A stretch of 64,000 nt of DNA, from assembly GCA_024138015.1 (NCBI GenBank), contig JAMXBB010000010.1, positions 78,710,373-78,774,372 on the forward strand. Direction: 5' to 3'. This DNA comes from Lumnitzera littorea. Taxonomy: Eukaryota; Streptophyta; Magnoliopsida; Myrtales; Combretaceae. The notes beneath the pieces are model-generated. The model was not told where the DNA came from and made no database searches. It saw nothing but the letters and a program-made list of their open reading frames with translations. Shown in pieces: positions 35,176 to 47,515 of this stretch; the first letter of the stretch is position 1, and each line of letters starts with the position of its first letter. Both the position numbers and the translations under genes were made by a program.

Positions 35176-36460
35176 TGTATTTTTTTTTGTTTTTTAGGTT
35201 GGTAGACACGTGTTGTGCCCTAGTTATTGTTTACATGTTTGGTATCATTATATAAAATTATCATGGCATAAGATGATGTGGTACTAAATTGAGACTTTCA
35301 ACTCATGCGAAAGATAGGCAAATCTCGGTAGAGTTTACTATGGCATAGGTTAATGCCTTATAGTCAAACTTTATGGAGCCCCTCGCTATAGGAGGTTGTT
35401 TCTTAGAGCATAAAGAGATGAGATTGTGCTTTAAAAAAATGGCATACTTAATGGTGGATCAAAGAGTTCCTAGATAATTAATTGGGTTTGCATCAACAAA
35501 AGGAGTACTAATGAGCATATGATGAAATGGTCCAAGGATAAAATGCCACAAAAGTAAGATAACCCACTTGGTTGTCTATATATGGTTAGTATTCAAAAGA
35601 TGCATGGATCAACTCAATTAATTGACTGCAAAGTTGAAATTTGGCCAAATGATGGTGAGATACTACAATATACCCATAATCTCACAATAAGCGACAAGGT
35701 TAGGCAATGAAGGAAATCCATGAGCACCATAGTGGGGTTGAAATGCAAAAAATATTAAATCAAGTGAAGTCTAAAGATAATTTACACTAATTATTTAGAT
35801 TACGAAGATCTAAACAAGTAAGTCCATTTAGGATAAATTTAGGGAGTTTTAGATTAGTATACTCAAAATAGAGTTTATTAGGATAGACTTATCTAGTTTT
35901 ACCCCTTTAAGCAAGCCCATGACTTATCAAATTCCTTAAAAGGTTATTGGGCTTTCGTAAATCTCTTTTAAAATCCCATTAATGGCTTTAAATAGCTTTA
36001 TTATTGAATATTGAAACAAAGCATAATAATTACATCGTTAGATTATATAAATACCACTTATCTCTTTTCACAAGAGGCTAGATATCTTAAATATCATATC
36101 ATATGTAAGATTGAAAGCTTCTTGCTTTTAAGCTACCACTACTCTAAAGATGTTGCATTACAAAAATAGAACATTCCAATTCTTCTAACTATTATGCTGA
36201 TACATAAGCTTGCTAAGAATGCTGTTCCTCCTCCCTACATATCATTCAAAGCCACAACAATTATCTCTTATCATGTGAAGTGCATTATTTTGCTACATGT
36301 AAGTGACATTCACCCAACAAACCCCTACGTTATGAGCACTAAGCTAGCTTTGAGCTATAAAGGCATTCTAACTAGTTTCAAGATATGCTTACTATGTTAC
36401 TTTATGAGATCGTGGGTAAGTTAGCACCAATATAGTTAAATGCTCTAAAGGATTGTACAT
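35176..36460. other. Unassigned DNA
   Basis: A 76-codon open frame at 36194-36424 has no motif I recognise and no supporting context. No RNA gene or repeat structure was seen. Confidence 0.45.
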
Positions 36461-37811
36461 TGTTAGTCTTGTATAAAATATCAAGTAGAGGGGGCTTGAA
36501 TTGATAACTTTGAATTTTTTATAACTTTTTCATTGTAAAATATAATTACCCTCTTAATAATTTAATTTAGTAAATAGTGATATTTTAATAATTCAACACA
36601 CAAATAATCAACACAATTAAATAGCGCAAATTAAAAAAGATAAAGAAGGAGAATATCGAGCTTAGAATTTATAAAGCTTTGGCATTCTACCTACTGGTTT
36701 CTTTTAGCTCCATTGTTGGGGACTTACTCTATTTCACTAGTGCCATTCTACTTAAACCACTAAATCAAGATCACAAGAAGTTTACAAAAACTTGCCATAC
36801 ATAGGCTTCACTGTATTCTGCTCTATCTATGTTGCCTCTCTTCAATTTAGGCTAACTACAAATTTACATAATACAATATAACTTTTCTCAACGCTTAAAC
36901 AACAAACAAAGTTTACAAATTATAAGTGAAAACAATAATACAAGTCTCAAATAATTTCATACTAAAACAGAAATGACGATTGATGAATAATTCACTTCGG
37001 TATAACTTTTTGAAAAAGTATTTGAGAAACTTTTTGTGCTCTTTCAAAAGGTAGAATTTGATCATGATTTAAGTGTAACGAATGTATTTTTTCTTTTTCA
37101 AAAAACATTCTTAACACTTTGAGTCCTTTCTCCTTTTATATTGGAGCCTTCTAATGGCTAACTTATTGAAGATTACCTTCGCTTCATGTTTATCCATATT
37201 TAATGTTAAAAATAATCCATTGATATTTTTAGAGAAAATCTTAAAATTTAAAATTTAAACTCAGCCTTATCATCTTATCTTGATCAAATACAATTTGACA
37301 AGCAATATCCAGATAAGCTTCAAATTTGAAATTGAAATTCTACATAATCTAAAATCAACCTTATCCTTATCCATTCTTATATATATCTTGATTTATCTAA
37401 AAATAAATTCACTCAAAAATAATCCCAATGGATTCTTAATTCCATCTTGAGTGGAACGAAATTAAGTGTACTTTCCTAATATATTCAATATAGTGGAGCT
37501 AGGCCTTGTTTTCTTCAAATATGATATAATTTAATTTTCTACATTGTTCTTCTAGACTGACTATCTGAACAACCTTCTAAAAAGTATCAGTATCAGTCTT
37601 CTTTTTCTTCGAAGCCTTTAAACAAGTTTCTAAAATACTGTATTGATTCTTCTTATAAAAGCTTCTGAAACACTTTCTAAATATTTTTAAATTGGTCTCT
37701 TTTTCAATCAATTCAAACCTTTTGAATAAGTTTCTAAATGCACCTTAATTCAAAATTTTAAACTTTCTAAAGAACTATCTGAATACCTATATACTTGTTA
37801 GTACATTAACA
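36461..37811 (-). repeat. Copia-type LTR, probable 3' LTR of P
   Basis: In minus orientation it runs from TGTTAATGTAC to AAGACTAACA, with short inverted ends TGTTA/TAACA. Just inside its border (37812-37835) the minus strand reads GATGATAACAAAAAGAGAGAAA. This is the purine-rich PPT type seen next to many plant copia 3' LTRs. Near the other end is the CCCCCT-containing tract (about 36489-36495) also common there. The copia RT remnant starts 250 bp away, so part of RT and RNase H must be deleted if both belong to one element. Confidence 0.6.
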
Positions 37812-38059
37812 TTTCTCTCTTTTTGTTATCATCAAAATTCATGAGATATATTTAACACACATGAATAACGTAAAAGAAGTGACATGTCTAAGATCCTTCA
37901 AAGCAAATTGACATGAGAAGATTGAAATGTGGTAGGAGATGAGGGTAGGTTGTTGCTAGTTAAAATGTTGTCATCAAGGCAAAGGAGTAGTACAAGAGTA
38001 CTAGAGTCTTAAGAGTAGATAAATACAAATGCATAACTCTATTTATGTAAAGGTTATGT

Positions 38060-38561
38060 GAAGAAGCTATTAAAAGATAAAAGTAAGCACAGGAGTCCAT
38101 TTCAAATCATAAAGAAACTTCTATAACTGACTAGCTTAATGAGCGTGATGGGGATAAACAAATTAGAAAGGTTGTTGCAAAAACCTTCTCAAGGAGGTAA
38201 CTATAAGGGAAAGTATTCTTGACATCTAGCTGATAGATAACCTAACAAAAAGTGGTAGTATGAGAGAGAACAATGTAAATGGTGGTAAGTTTGATGACAA
38301 AGGTGGATATTTTGGTACAATCAATGCCTCCATTGAGAGTAGCTCTAAACAACATGTTAAGTTTCAAAATAATCAACATCACCTCTAGTATTATACTTAA
38401 TATGAAACTTCTAGGTGTTATAAACAATATTATGGTAATTTTAGAGGGAATGATGATCCGAGCTTTTATTTTAAAGAGATTATTAAACTTTCCCCTCATG
38501 ATAGTCGCCAAAATGGGATTACAAAAAGCTTCAACATAGTATTAAGACTCATATGAGAAGG
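38060..38561 (-). pseudogene. pol: Ty1/copia reverse transcriptase pseudogene (element P)
   Basis: Minus-strand reading gives E-A-F-C-N-P-I (usual 'EAxxDPxW', RT start), then G-I-D-C-T-K-I-S and V-I-K-L-T-T-I-Y-I-V-L-S (usual 'GIDYxExFxPVxKLTTIRxVLS'). Next come Y-Q-L-D-V-K-N-T-F (the RT block with the first catalytic Asp) and a degenerate L-Y-D-L-K ('LYGLKQ'), in three different frames. The YVDD part is absent, cut off by deletion. Integrase of the same element lies at 46227-47515, across H and E. H inserted at 38561 (TSD GAAGG). The 86- and 89-codon frames at 38242-38539 overlap this; only the minus-strand one is real sequence of pol. Confidence 0.82.
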
Positions 38562-39298
38562 TGATAGGAATCAGACTACTAGGCCTTTGACCCGTAGTTA
38601 AGCCCGAAGAATGGAAGGGCTAGCAAGGCAGATCCTCCTACTCTAGTTAACTCCTGCCAAAGCTGAATATCTCTTTGTTGAATCACTCTGTATGCTAAGC
38701 CGAATAACTGCCCATCTCTTTGAAGTATACCAAATTGTAGATTGCCGAGATAATAGCTAGGTCGTTCTCGAGTACTAACTCATGTCCGAGTTAACCAACT
38801 ACTCAGCTTCACCCTTATTAAGGTACTGAGAGAGTGACCCCAGATTGATCCTTAGTCACCTTTGCTCGGACCAGCAATCTGATCATACTCTTTTATCCGC
38901 ATCCTCCAACGATCTTGCTAATATATCGCCGCTATGTATATAGGACCACGTGTAGAATCTACCACACTAATCATTTCTTTTCTTGAATATTCATTTTTAC
39001 CTATTTGTATTCTTGTACATCACTTCTTTAGGGTAATACCCTTTTTATCTTTTCCTTTTTAGGCATGTTGTCCTAAATTCTCAAGTATAAATACCCATTG
39101 CATTTGTAACTGTAAACATTAGATTGACATTAATACACTTGACATTTTCCTCTCATAAACACTACTTTATTTACATTCATTTCACTCTTATCTTAACCCC
39201 TAAGTAAGGTTAAATGGAAAGTAACCTCACCGAATCATCTCGTGCGTCATATCAAGTTGTATCGTGAGTTCTTAGAAGTTCCATTGGTGTATCATATC

Positions 39299-41571
39299 TG
39301 TCCAGTCTGATTTTTTGGTTTTTTTTTTTTATTTAAAATTAATTTCCCCATTTCTGATTAATACTAAACCCTAACCTATTTAATATTAATCCTTAACTAA
39401 AGAAATTGAGAAATTCCGGTTTTTATTGAAAATAATTTTTGGAGTCGGCACCCGACTGAAGTCGAGGAAAAAGAAAGAAACTATAACCAATTGGGTCGAT
39501 TGATTACGATTTGGCTACCAGTCTTTAATTTCAAATTTAATGAAGAACTAGAGGGTTTCGAATTTGAGGGCTAACCTATTAAACCCTAACGGGTACCATT
39601 ATCTATTTACTAAAATTAAGATTATTTTTCTAATTATAATATTTAACATAAATAGATAAATAAAAAAAATCAAAAGAAAAAGAACCTAAGTTTCTACATA
39701 TTTTATCGTTGCCCTGAAGGTGCCTACGTACCCGCTAGGCAGGATCAGACAATCGTAGTTCTTTCAAAAAAATCTTTAATGTGTTGATTGATTTTAATTT
39801 TGAAAACCAATTGAGTTTACGTTATTATTAATTTAGTTTTTCAAGAAAATCTAAAGGGCCCTAATTCACTAAGCCTTTTATTTTATTTATAAAAAACTCT
39901 CTAAAAGTCCTAAATTTTTTTTTTAAAAAGTTTTTTTCACTATTAATTTTCATTAAAAAGAAAGTTTTCCTACGTGAAGAATTCTAAAACGATATTAAAA
40001 AAAACTCTCTTAAGCTAATATAAATATATTTTTACAACTATATTTTATTGTCAACAACTGCTTATTTAAATAAACCATGTAACATACTTAATCACATATA
40101 AACTAATATTAAAAGTTTCTTAACTATATATATACTATTAAATAACTAAGTAACTAAAACATAACAACAACTAATCAATAACAATAATAATAATAAAAAC
40201 TAGTATTCGAACCTGATTTGGGCGGTTCAGTAAAGGAGCAGCGAAGTAGTGGACGTTGCACAATCAGTGAGTGGCAACGGCGTGTCGGTTGTTCATCAAC
40301 GAAGAGGCTGTGGTGTGTGACGGAATTGCTGTTGGTGTGATCTGTAGTGGCCTTGTGCTGCTGTGGATGCGAGGTGACAGACCGCGGCTGTTTGTGGATG
40401 GAGAACTTCTGCGTGAAAGTGATTCCAATATATAGGAATGCAGGCCGCTGATCGGAGTAACGTTTGGATTGGAATGGCTTGATTCTGTTCGCCTCGAATT
40501 GCTGTTGGCGTTGGTTCGTACTACAGCAGTTGGAGTTGGCTGTTCGTGTAAATTGGTGATACTGGCTGAAAACAGCACGTTGTTGCTGTTGTAATCGATG
40601 AATTGCAGCGTAAGTGAAGGAATTGGTCAGCGATCACGGTTGACGAAGAGGATAGGCGCATTGTATGATGTTGTGATGTGTGTGTGCGTGCAGCTCGACG
40701 TAAGGGGATTCTGGTTCAGTAATGTGGAATTGGACACTTTTCAGCCGCTATTCGGTGATCAGGATGTTAGTCGCCTGCTGTTGGTGAAGCGTGCTTGTGG
40801 ACTGCAACAGTATTTGGTCAGGAGTTAGCGCATTCGAGTCCGTGACGGGGGCTGGTTGTTGCAGTGGACAGCAATTCGATCACCTGTGTCGACAAGGGGT
40901 TAGCGTGGTAATGGATGAAATGCAGTTGTGAAGTGTGTAGCGGTGTACTGCGATTGCTATGAATGTGTCGTTGTTGTTTTTTTCTGTTTTTTTTTTCTGA
41001 CTGCGTAAAGTGCTTATATAGTCTAAACCAAATCGTATCATATCATATCTAATTATATCTAATTCGTTAATTAAATTAGATTCAAATTTAATTCAAATCT
41101 GATTTAACTAATATTTATATGATTTGATTAGATATGAATCCGATTTTCATCTCGCTTCTACAAAGTTAGAAAAATAAAGATATAGGTGCCTGCTGAGACT
41201 CGAACCCAAAACCTCAAACTAAATCCACCCAAATACTCCGCTGCTTATCCGTTAGGCCATTGACCTGTATCTTAACATTCATTACCATTAAATTATATTT
41301 AAACTATTTGATTCCCTAAACTAAAATTTTCGACTAAACTAAAACTAACACTAAAACTAATTATTCCTAATATAAATTACTTCCTAAAAATCTACGAAAT
41401 TTTTATGATTTCTCCTTTTCTTATTTTTTTTTTTTTGTATTTTCATTATTTGTTAATTTTTATTGTTATTATTATTTTATTTATTTTTTGAATTAGGACC
41501 CTTTTTTGTAAAAAATAAAAAATAAAAAATAAAAATTAAGACTATGGATGGGCAAAAATTAGGTGTCTACA
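39299..41571 (-). mobile_element. Solo LTR G (2.3 kb, TGTAGACACC family)
   Basis: Perfect ATATC duplications (39294-39298 and 41572-41576) flank a unit with minus-orientation ends TGTAGACACCTAATTTTTGC and GACTGGACA. It is collinear with I (27573-30096). TATA box TATATAAGCA (41011-41020, minus) is followed by a GC-richer leader (about 40210-40980). A tRNA-like block lies upstream (41187-41265). The 3' LTR of H shows the empty site. No PBS or pol, so it is a solo LTR. Frames at 40264-40828 lie in its leader and are not genes. Confidence 0.93.
41187..41265 (-). other. tRNA-like A/B-box segment in LTR G
   Basis: On the minus strand, A-box-like TGGCCTAACGGATA (41246-41259) and B-box-like GGTTCGAGTCTC (41195-41206) are about 40 bases apart. 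The T arm can pair fully, allowing G-T pairs (TTGGG with CTCAG around a TTCGAGT loop). The D arm resembles plant tRNA-Arg. The acceptor stem is not convincing. It sits about 175 bases upstream of the TATA box. Confidence 0.72.
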
Positions 41572-41722
41572 ATATCCATTAGAGTTGTTTAGGAGTTTTT
41601 ACTTGCTTTTCCATTCGTTTTCGTTCTTTTGTACATTCCCCATCACTTTTTTTTCAAGCTTTTAGCAAACTTGAACCCATTTAGTAACTGGCCTTGTCTA
41701 TTCTTGGTCATAGTTCATATCA

Positions 41723-41911
41723 TCTTAGTATCAAAGCATTATAGAATCTTTGCCTTAGGTAGTTCGTAGTAGTCCGAGAGTAAAGTACTAATGAGGACTA
41801 TGGGGTTTCGAATACTTTTAACATTGCTGATCTCAGTCTATACCACCCCAACAGAGAGTTGATCAGAGACCATTCAAATTTGATCCCAAATCCAAATCAA
41901 CTTAGAGGGAA
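41723..41911 (+). other. Residual interior of H: PBS, pol tail and PPT
   Basis: TAGTATCAAAGC (41726-41737) is the tRNA-iMet primer site with minor decay. From about 41791 the plus strand encodes the integrase tail D-Y-G-V-S-N-T-F-N-I-A-D-L without interruption, matching the end of pol in A and M. The purine tract AGAGGGAA (41904-41911) is the PPT next to the 3' LTR. Confidence 0.88.
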
Positions 41912-42782
41912 TGATAGGAATCAAGCTACTGAACCTTTGACTCACAGTTGAGCCCAAGGACTAGAAGGGCTAACAAGGCGGATTCTCTTGGCTTAGCCGA
42001 CTCCTGCTGAAACCAAATATCTCTTTGCCAAATTACTTTGTATGTTGAGTTGAATGACTACCCATCTCTCTAAAGTATACCGAATTGTAGATTATCAAGA
42101 TAACAACTAGGCCATTCTCGAGTACTCACTTACGTTCGAGCCGACCAACTACTCGACCTTACCGTTGCCAAGGTGCTAAGAGAGCAACCCCGGATTGATC
42201 CTTAGTCACCTTTGCTCGGACCAGCAATCTGAACATACTCTTTTGCTCGCATCCTCCAACGTCCTTGCCAATGTATCGCCACCACATGTATAGGATCATG
42301 TGTAGAATTTACCACATTAATCATTTCTTTTCTTGAATATTCATTTTTACTCATTTGTATTCTTATACATTACTTTTTTAGGGTAATACTCTTTGTATCT
42401 TTTCCTTTTTAGGCATGTTGCCCTAAATTTTCAAGTATAAATACCTATTGCATTTGTAATTGTAAACATTAGATTGACATTTTTTCTTTCGTAAACACTA
42501 CTTTGTTTACATTCATTTTACTCTTATCCCAACCCTTAAGCAAGGCTAAGTGGCAAGTAACCTCATCGGATCATCTTGTGCATCATATTGAGTTGTGACG
42601 TATGTTCTTGAAAGTTTCACTGGTGCATTATATCCATTGGAGCTGTTCATGGGTTTTTTGCTTACTTTTTCATTTGTTTTCATTCTTTCGCACATTCCCC
42701 ATTACTTTTTTTTTCAACCTTTCAACAAGCTTGGACCCATTTAGCAACCGGCCTTATCTATTCTTAGTCATGGTTCACATCA
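41912..42782 (+). repeat. Element H 3' LTR
   Basis: This 871-bp LTR starts TGATAGGAATCAAG and ends TTCACATCA, with a TATA box AGTATAAATACC (about 42435-42446). It is uninterrupted. The plus-strand frame at 42602-42805 is fortuitous. Confidence 0.9.
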
Positions 42783-43221
42783 GAAGGTCTCGAAGTAAAG
42801 ATTAAAAATATATCCAAGTTTAGTGATACCTATGTTAGAGCTAGTGAGTATTAGTAAGTAGGTTTAGGAAGGTAAGAATGTGAGGAACATGGTAAGGGTA
42901 TAGAGTTGGTAATAGGAGCAAGAAGGAGATACAATTAAGATGAATGTGGAAAGCCCACAAATGAGATACAGGAGGGATAGGGATTTGGAGAGTATCCAAG
43001 TACAAATATACTACTAATTATGGGTATTAAATGGCTTGGTAATAGAATTAGTGAGAGAAATGATGCGAAAGTACGAATAGTTATAGTAAAAGCTAATGAA
43101 GCAGAAGGTTTATAATTTTGGAGACCAATAGGACTAAGGTCAGGGGACTATGGCAAGGAGTTTTAGTTCTCGACTTTAGTAAAGGAGCTAGGCTAAGGAA
43201 TGGTAAAGGTAAGATAGAGGT
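42783..43221 (-). pseudogene. Element P integrase-RT linker (inferred)
   Basis: No motif is recognisable here. By position it joins the copia integrase end (beyond E) to the RT start (beyond H), where copia proteins have a poorly conserved linker. This is inference from the order of the flanking pieces. Confidence 0.4.
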
Positions 43222-43418
43222 TGTGAGACCTTACAAAATTAGCTATCAACTTGTAATTAATCGGTTTGGAAGTCATATGTAAAATTTAAGGTAATCGTGT
43301 AAATTATCCAATTGAGCCTAAATTTTGCAAAGTAGCAAGAAATATTAGTAGAAATGACCTTATGAGTTTGAATTTAAGGAAATAAAATAATAAAAATAAT
43401 TAAATATCATATTAGTAG

Positions 43419-43451
<33 letters not shown>

Positions 43452-46226
43452 CTTATTATTTGTCAAAAACGTGTAAAACGAGTTCCTATAATTAATGAAC
43501 TATAAGAAATAAAATATGTGCACATTAAAAATCATAAAATAGCTTAAATAATATTTAAGAGTATTTAGTTGTAATATATATGTATTTACATGTAGGCATA
43601 AATATCTAAAATTACTTAAAATACTTAAAATATATCAAATAATACTAAATAAATATAGGAAATTAATAAAAATTCAGAAAAATGATGTGTAATGTTGGAA
43701 GCTACTGGAATGAGGCATGGCAACCTAGGATGTGGTGTGTCATATAGAAAAAGTGGTGATAGGGACATGTAACTTAAAGAAAGATGGGGAACAAGGACAT
43801 ATGGTTAGTTTCAAAATTCCCAAGTGACAATAGGCTTCTCTATAAATTCACTTGACCACTTTTAGAGATCATTTGGTTACCCTAGTGTATTAGAAAAATT
43901 AGATAAGGTTTAGGAAGTGTTGAGAGAATTTTACAAAAAATTTACAAAAAATAGATGCATTTAGGTTCAAATTAGGGTTCGCTAATCCAGCTAAGACCTG
44001 ACATGAAGCTACCACCACTACTCAATAGAGGAGGCAATACCTAGAGCTATCGACCATACCCTTATCGTTGGTGATGGCCGAAGCTACCAATACTAGTGAG
44101 TGCTTAAAATTTACCTGATTTTCCTTAATTTGATAAATTAGTGTTTTCCAACTAAAAATAATGAAAATACTTATTCTGACATATTTTTGTACGTTGTTTT
44201 TAGGAAAAATGTTATTTTGTTTAAATTATGTTCCAAAATATATCTTCTTGAAGAAATTACTAAAACCAAGCCAATTTCACTTTTGTTTTCATAAACCTTA
44301 TTGATATTGTTTGGAGTCCAAAATTTTTCTATGAAACACCTATGATGTATACTAAATTACCATGAAATTTTTTTCATGAAAATTATTTTTCATATTTTTA
44401 TCAAAATTTTAGGCCATAAAAACCCTACTAAATGAGCATTTTTCTAAAAGCATTTAATAATTTTCTAAGGAATTGAGTTAAGTTTTGATCTAATGAGTAT
44501 CCATACATATTCTGGTGTTGAGTAATGTTGAAAGAATAAATCTGTAGTGTTGGGAGTATTAAATTTGACTATTAAGCATTTGGTGTTGAAATTTGTGATA
44601 TATATGTAAAGTGCTCACATAATAGAATTGAGAATGGTTGGTTTAGGCTAGAAGAGTATCAGGTTGTATATTATACTTATGTTCTGATATTGAACTGAAC
44701 CGTAGGGAAATTATGTGAAAATATAGAATATGTGTAGATTAAAAGGTAATTCAAAACTTAAATAAGAGATAGGATTGGTAATAGCACACTATGGAGTTGA
44801 TTAGAGACTATATTCACTCAAATTAAAGTTAGTTAAACTCTGTTGAATAGGTTAGAAGCCGTTTATGAGATTTATGAGTAAAATAAAATTAGGAACTGAA
44901 TTAGAACCTGATTTAGAGGCTGAATTGAAGACGAAATCAAAAGCTGAATCAAAACTTAGCTAAAAATGAGGCTAACCACAAGAGACTTAAAACCTGAATA
45001 ATTAAATATAGTGAAACTCTAGATTAATGATAATAATATAAGTTCTAAAATAAAACCTCTATATAGTAGTTATATGAATACTAAAATGACATTTGTATTA
45101 TTGGAATTATCGGCGAAGACCTATTACAAGTCATACCTTAAGTAAGTAATCGAGAAGTCAGGTAAGTTTGGGACTAATACGTTGTTATATTTCAGAGTAC
45201 TATATTATGATACTTGAGGGCTTAAGATTATACTTATCTATGTTTGTTAAGTAGCTTAATTGTGTGCATGCTTGTATGTACGTGTTTATGAGTTTAGCTA
45301 TACGATTTTAACTTGTTGCTCTAGATTGCAATTGTTTGAATTGTGCATATTGATTGATCACCTTAAACTAGACTTAATCATATATGACTTGTAATCTTAA
45401 TCAAACATGCAACTGCAACCCCTTAGGAGACATTTAGGATTCTTTGATCAAATACCGACCCCTTTGAAAGGAACAGTGCTGGAATATAATGGTCCCTTCT
45501 TCATCTTTAGTAGAATTACGTAATAAGAGAGGAGATTGCTATAAGGATGAAAGTAGTGGTTCAAAGATAGTTAGGGGAGAAATAGTGTCTCTATTGCACA
45601 AGTTTGAATTTGGTCGTGAGCTGTTGAATATATGTTGAGCTCCTTAACACAAATTAAAGCGGATATAATTTCTCTAATCTCATAACCAATAAGATAAGGT
45701 TGTATGATGGTATTTGTTTATTGCACTACATTTAAATAACTGGCTAATAACCCTACTTATGCTTAATGTATAGTCTTATGTCTCCTTTCCAACTTATTGA
45801 GTGGTTATTTGCTCACATCCTAATAGATAATATTGTAGGTGGTAGTTAGGAAGTAGTACTATAACTACTTTGAAACTAACAATCGTTGGATCTTAACAGC
45901 TGAGGATATAAAACTGATGAGTAGTTATACTTTTGAAGTTTTTATTATTGTCTTTGAATCTTTTAATATTAAATTATGTATTACTTAAATAAAATTAAGT
46001 TACCGAATCGTGTAAATATTACTTGGGATATCAGAATCTTAGTATGTGGTTTTCGTACTTCCGCAAGCAAATAATTTATTATTTCACAAACTATTTACTT
46101 CAAAGTAAGTTAGTTATGGATACCCTGTATAAATCAAGTCTACGATAACGGTTGCAAAGTTAGCTTTTATCCTAAAATAATTTACATGACTAAACTGTTA
46201 CAACTCTATTACTTTGGGGCATGACT
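43222..46226 (+). mobile_element. LTR-like unit E (3.0 kb, TGTRAGAC...GGGGCRTTACA family)
   Basis: It starts TGTGAGACCTTAC and ends TTTGGGGCATGACT (the family end is GGGGCATTACA). It is collinear with the reverse complement of C in several blocks and more distantly with F. A TATA box CTCTATAAATTC (about 43838-43849) is followed by a leader with 'ggtgatggccgaagc'. An (AT)n tract lies at 43420-43449. No pol or PBS was found. The flanks GAGGT and AATTT do not match, so a target duplication is not supported. It separates P integrase from the linker. Confidence 0.68.
43420..43449. repeat. (AT)n microsatellite
   Basis: About 14 TA units inside unit E. Confidence 0.95.
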
Positions 46227-47515
46227 AATTTCTGATAGATGTAGGGAGAAAAGTATAAGAAAAAATTGATTCATAAAAGACTACGTATTAATTGATATAC
46301 ACATATGCCAAGATAAGGTATATGTAATAATATTCTTTATGTTACATAGAATACTAAGGAAGATGTAAGAAAGAGAATAAGTGGGTAATTTATAAGGAAC
46401 TAAAGTATGATACTAGTATAACATAGATACTTAAATGTATAGAGGAAGATGTATAGTCTTAGAGAATGGATTGGAGGAGCTTAAAAGGGGATTTATGGTT
46501 AGAAGAGGCTAAAGGCAATTTGTTGATGATATAACCTATAAATAGTATCAAGAATTTTGTATACCTAAAAAATAGGTAAAAGGTTGGTAAAAAGAGTAAT
46601 AAGTTTGTGTCAAGTCAATGATATGCCAGTGTTTGTGTTTAATAATTTCATTTTGTTAATGTGTATCAGGAATTAAAAGTTGAATACAAATATTGCCATC
46701 TTATATGTAATTGGTTAAGATACTATTAACAAATTCACCACTAAAATAATGGTGGAACACTTTGATACAAGTAAAAAAATAATCTCTAAATTAGGATTTA
46801 AAATAGTTAGATATATTATATTATTTTATTATGTATTAGAAAATATCCAAAAATAATGAGTATAATCATCAATAAAGTGTATATCATAGTAAAACCCTAA
46901 GTTTGATCTAACTAACGATTGACATACTTCAAAATGAATAACAGCAAGGTCATCTTTGAGATGAGTGTACGAATAGGAGATGTGTGGAGTTTCTAATACT
47001 ATAAGCTAGACAATGATCGAAGAACTAATGAGATGACCGCACATGAACAAAATGACTTTGAATGATTTTACTAAAGGACCTCTTTATGTGAATGATACAA
47101 ACAAGAACGTAAGATCTCTCCAAATACAACTAATATAGAGGACTAATTATAACAAAGCAAATGGGATAATAGAATGCTTCATTTGTTGTTCAAGGAGGAT
47201 CTTTACTATTTTTTAATCCTGGACTGAAAATGACGAATGCTTAGAATTAATAGTACAGTTGTTACCATGACACAATTTTATGACAAACAAAAAATATTGT
47301 ATGAAATATAGAGCATGCAATGCATTTTTAAGGTGCATGATCTAACCATATGCATTAATAATAAATTTACCTACATGAGATATAAAGATGAATGCATCAT
47401 TACTTATAAGTACATTATTAAAAACCAACGTATGGGGTTAAACTTGTGACCTACATCCAAAATTAGGTGGGGCATTGCATAAGGGTTAGAATACTAAATA
47501 GCCTCATGAGGAAAG
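46227..47515 (-). pseudogene. Ty1/copia GAG-pre-integrase and integrase pseudogene (element P)
   Basis: Read right to left: D-A-F-I-F-I-S-H-V-G-K and L-K-N-A-L-H-A (about 47300-47385) match the GAG-pre-integrase side ('ISHIGN...LKNVLHVP'). V-I-K-L-C-H-G-N-N follows. L-G-F-Y-Y-D-I-H-F-I-D-D-Y-T-H-Y (about 46850-46900) is the integrase core with the first catalytic residue. I-K-V-F-H-H-Y-F-S-G-E-F-V-N (about 46730-46770) has lost the second Asp, and Q-N-E-I-I-K-H-K-H-W-H-I (about 46640) has lost the Glu. Y-I-I-N-K-L-P and N-H-K-S-P-F-K-L-L (about 46480-46540) match the C-terminal region. It is frameshifted repeatedly and bounded by E and L. Confidence 0.85.

Larger units (their letters stand above)
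38562..41722 (+). repeat. Element H 5' LTR, split by G
   Basis: The halves are 38562-39298 and 41577-41722, together about 883 bp after removing G and one TSD copy. It starts TGATAGGAATCA and has a TATA box AGTATAAATACCC (about 39083-39095). It is collinear with 41912-42782 and with the A LTRs. Confidence 0.9.
38562..42782 (+). mobile_element. Gypsy deletion derivative H (two LTRs, 189-bp interior)
   Basis: Two LTRs of the A family flank only 189 bp. The perfect 5-bp duplication GAAGG lies at 38557-38561 and 42783-42787. The 5' LTR is 38562-41722, interrupted by G; the 3' LTR is 41912-42782. The interior keeps the primer site, the last codons of pol and the PPT, and has lost gag and nearly all of pol. 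Transposition of such an element needs enzymes in trans; whether it moved in this form or was deleted after insertion cannot be told from one copy. Confidence 0.92.

Noticed and set aside
36194..36424. 76-codon open frame
   Set aside because: No recognisable domain, no codon-bias or context support; chance length in this DNA.
40264..40828. 104- and 76-codon frames in LTR G
   Set aside because: They fall in the LTR leader, lack motifs, and have no counterpart in I.
41187..41265. A genuine tRNA-Arg gene
   Set aside because: The acceptor stem does not pair, the anticodon arm is not recognisable, and the same segment recurs in another LTR, so it is a tRNA-like LTR module.
43222..46226. Unit E as a DNA transposon with TIRs
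   Set aside because: The ends TGTRAGAC and GGGGCRTTACA are not inverted copies beyond the terminal TGT/ACA, and C and F show about 5-bp duplications and internal TATA boxes, which fits LTRs better.
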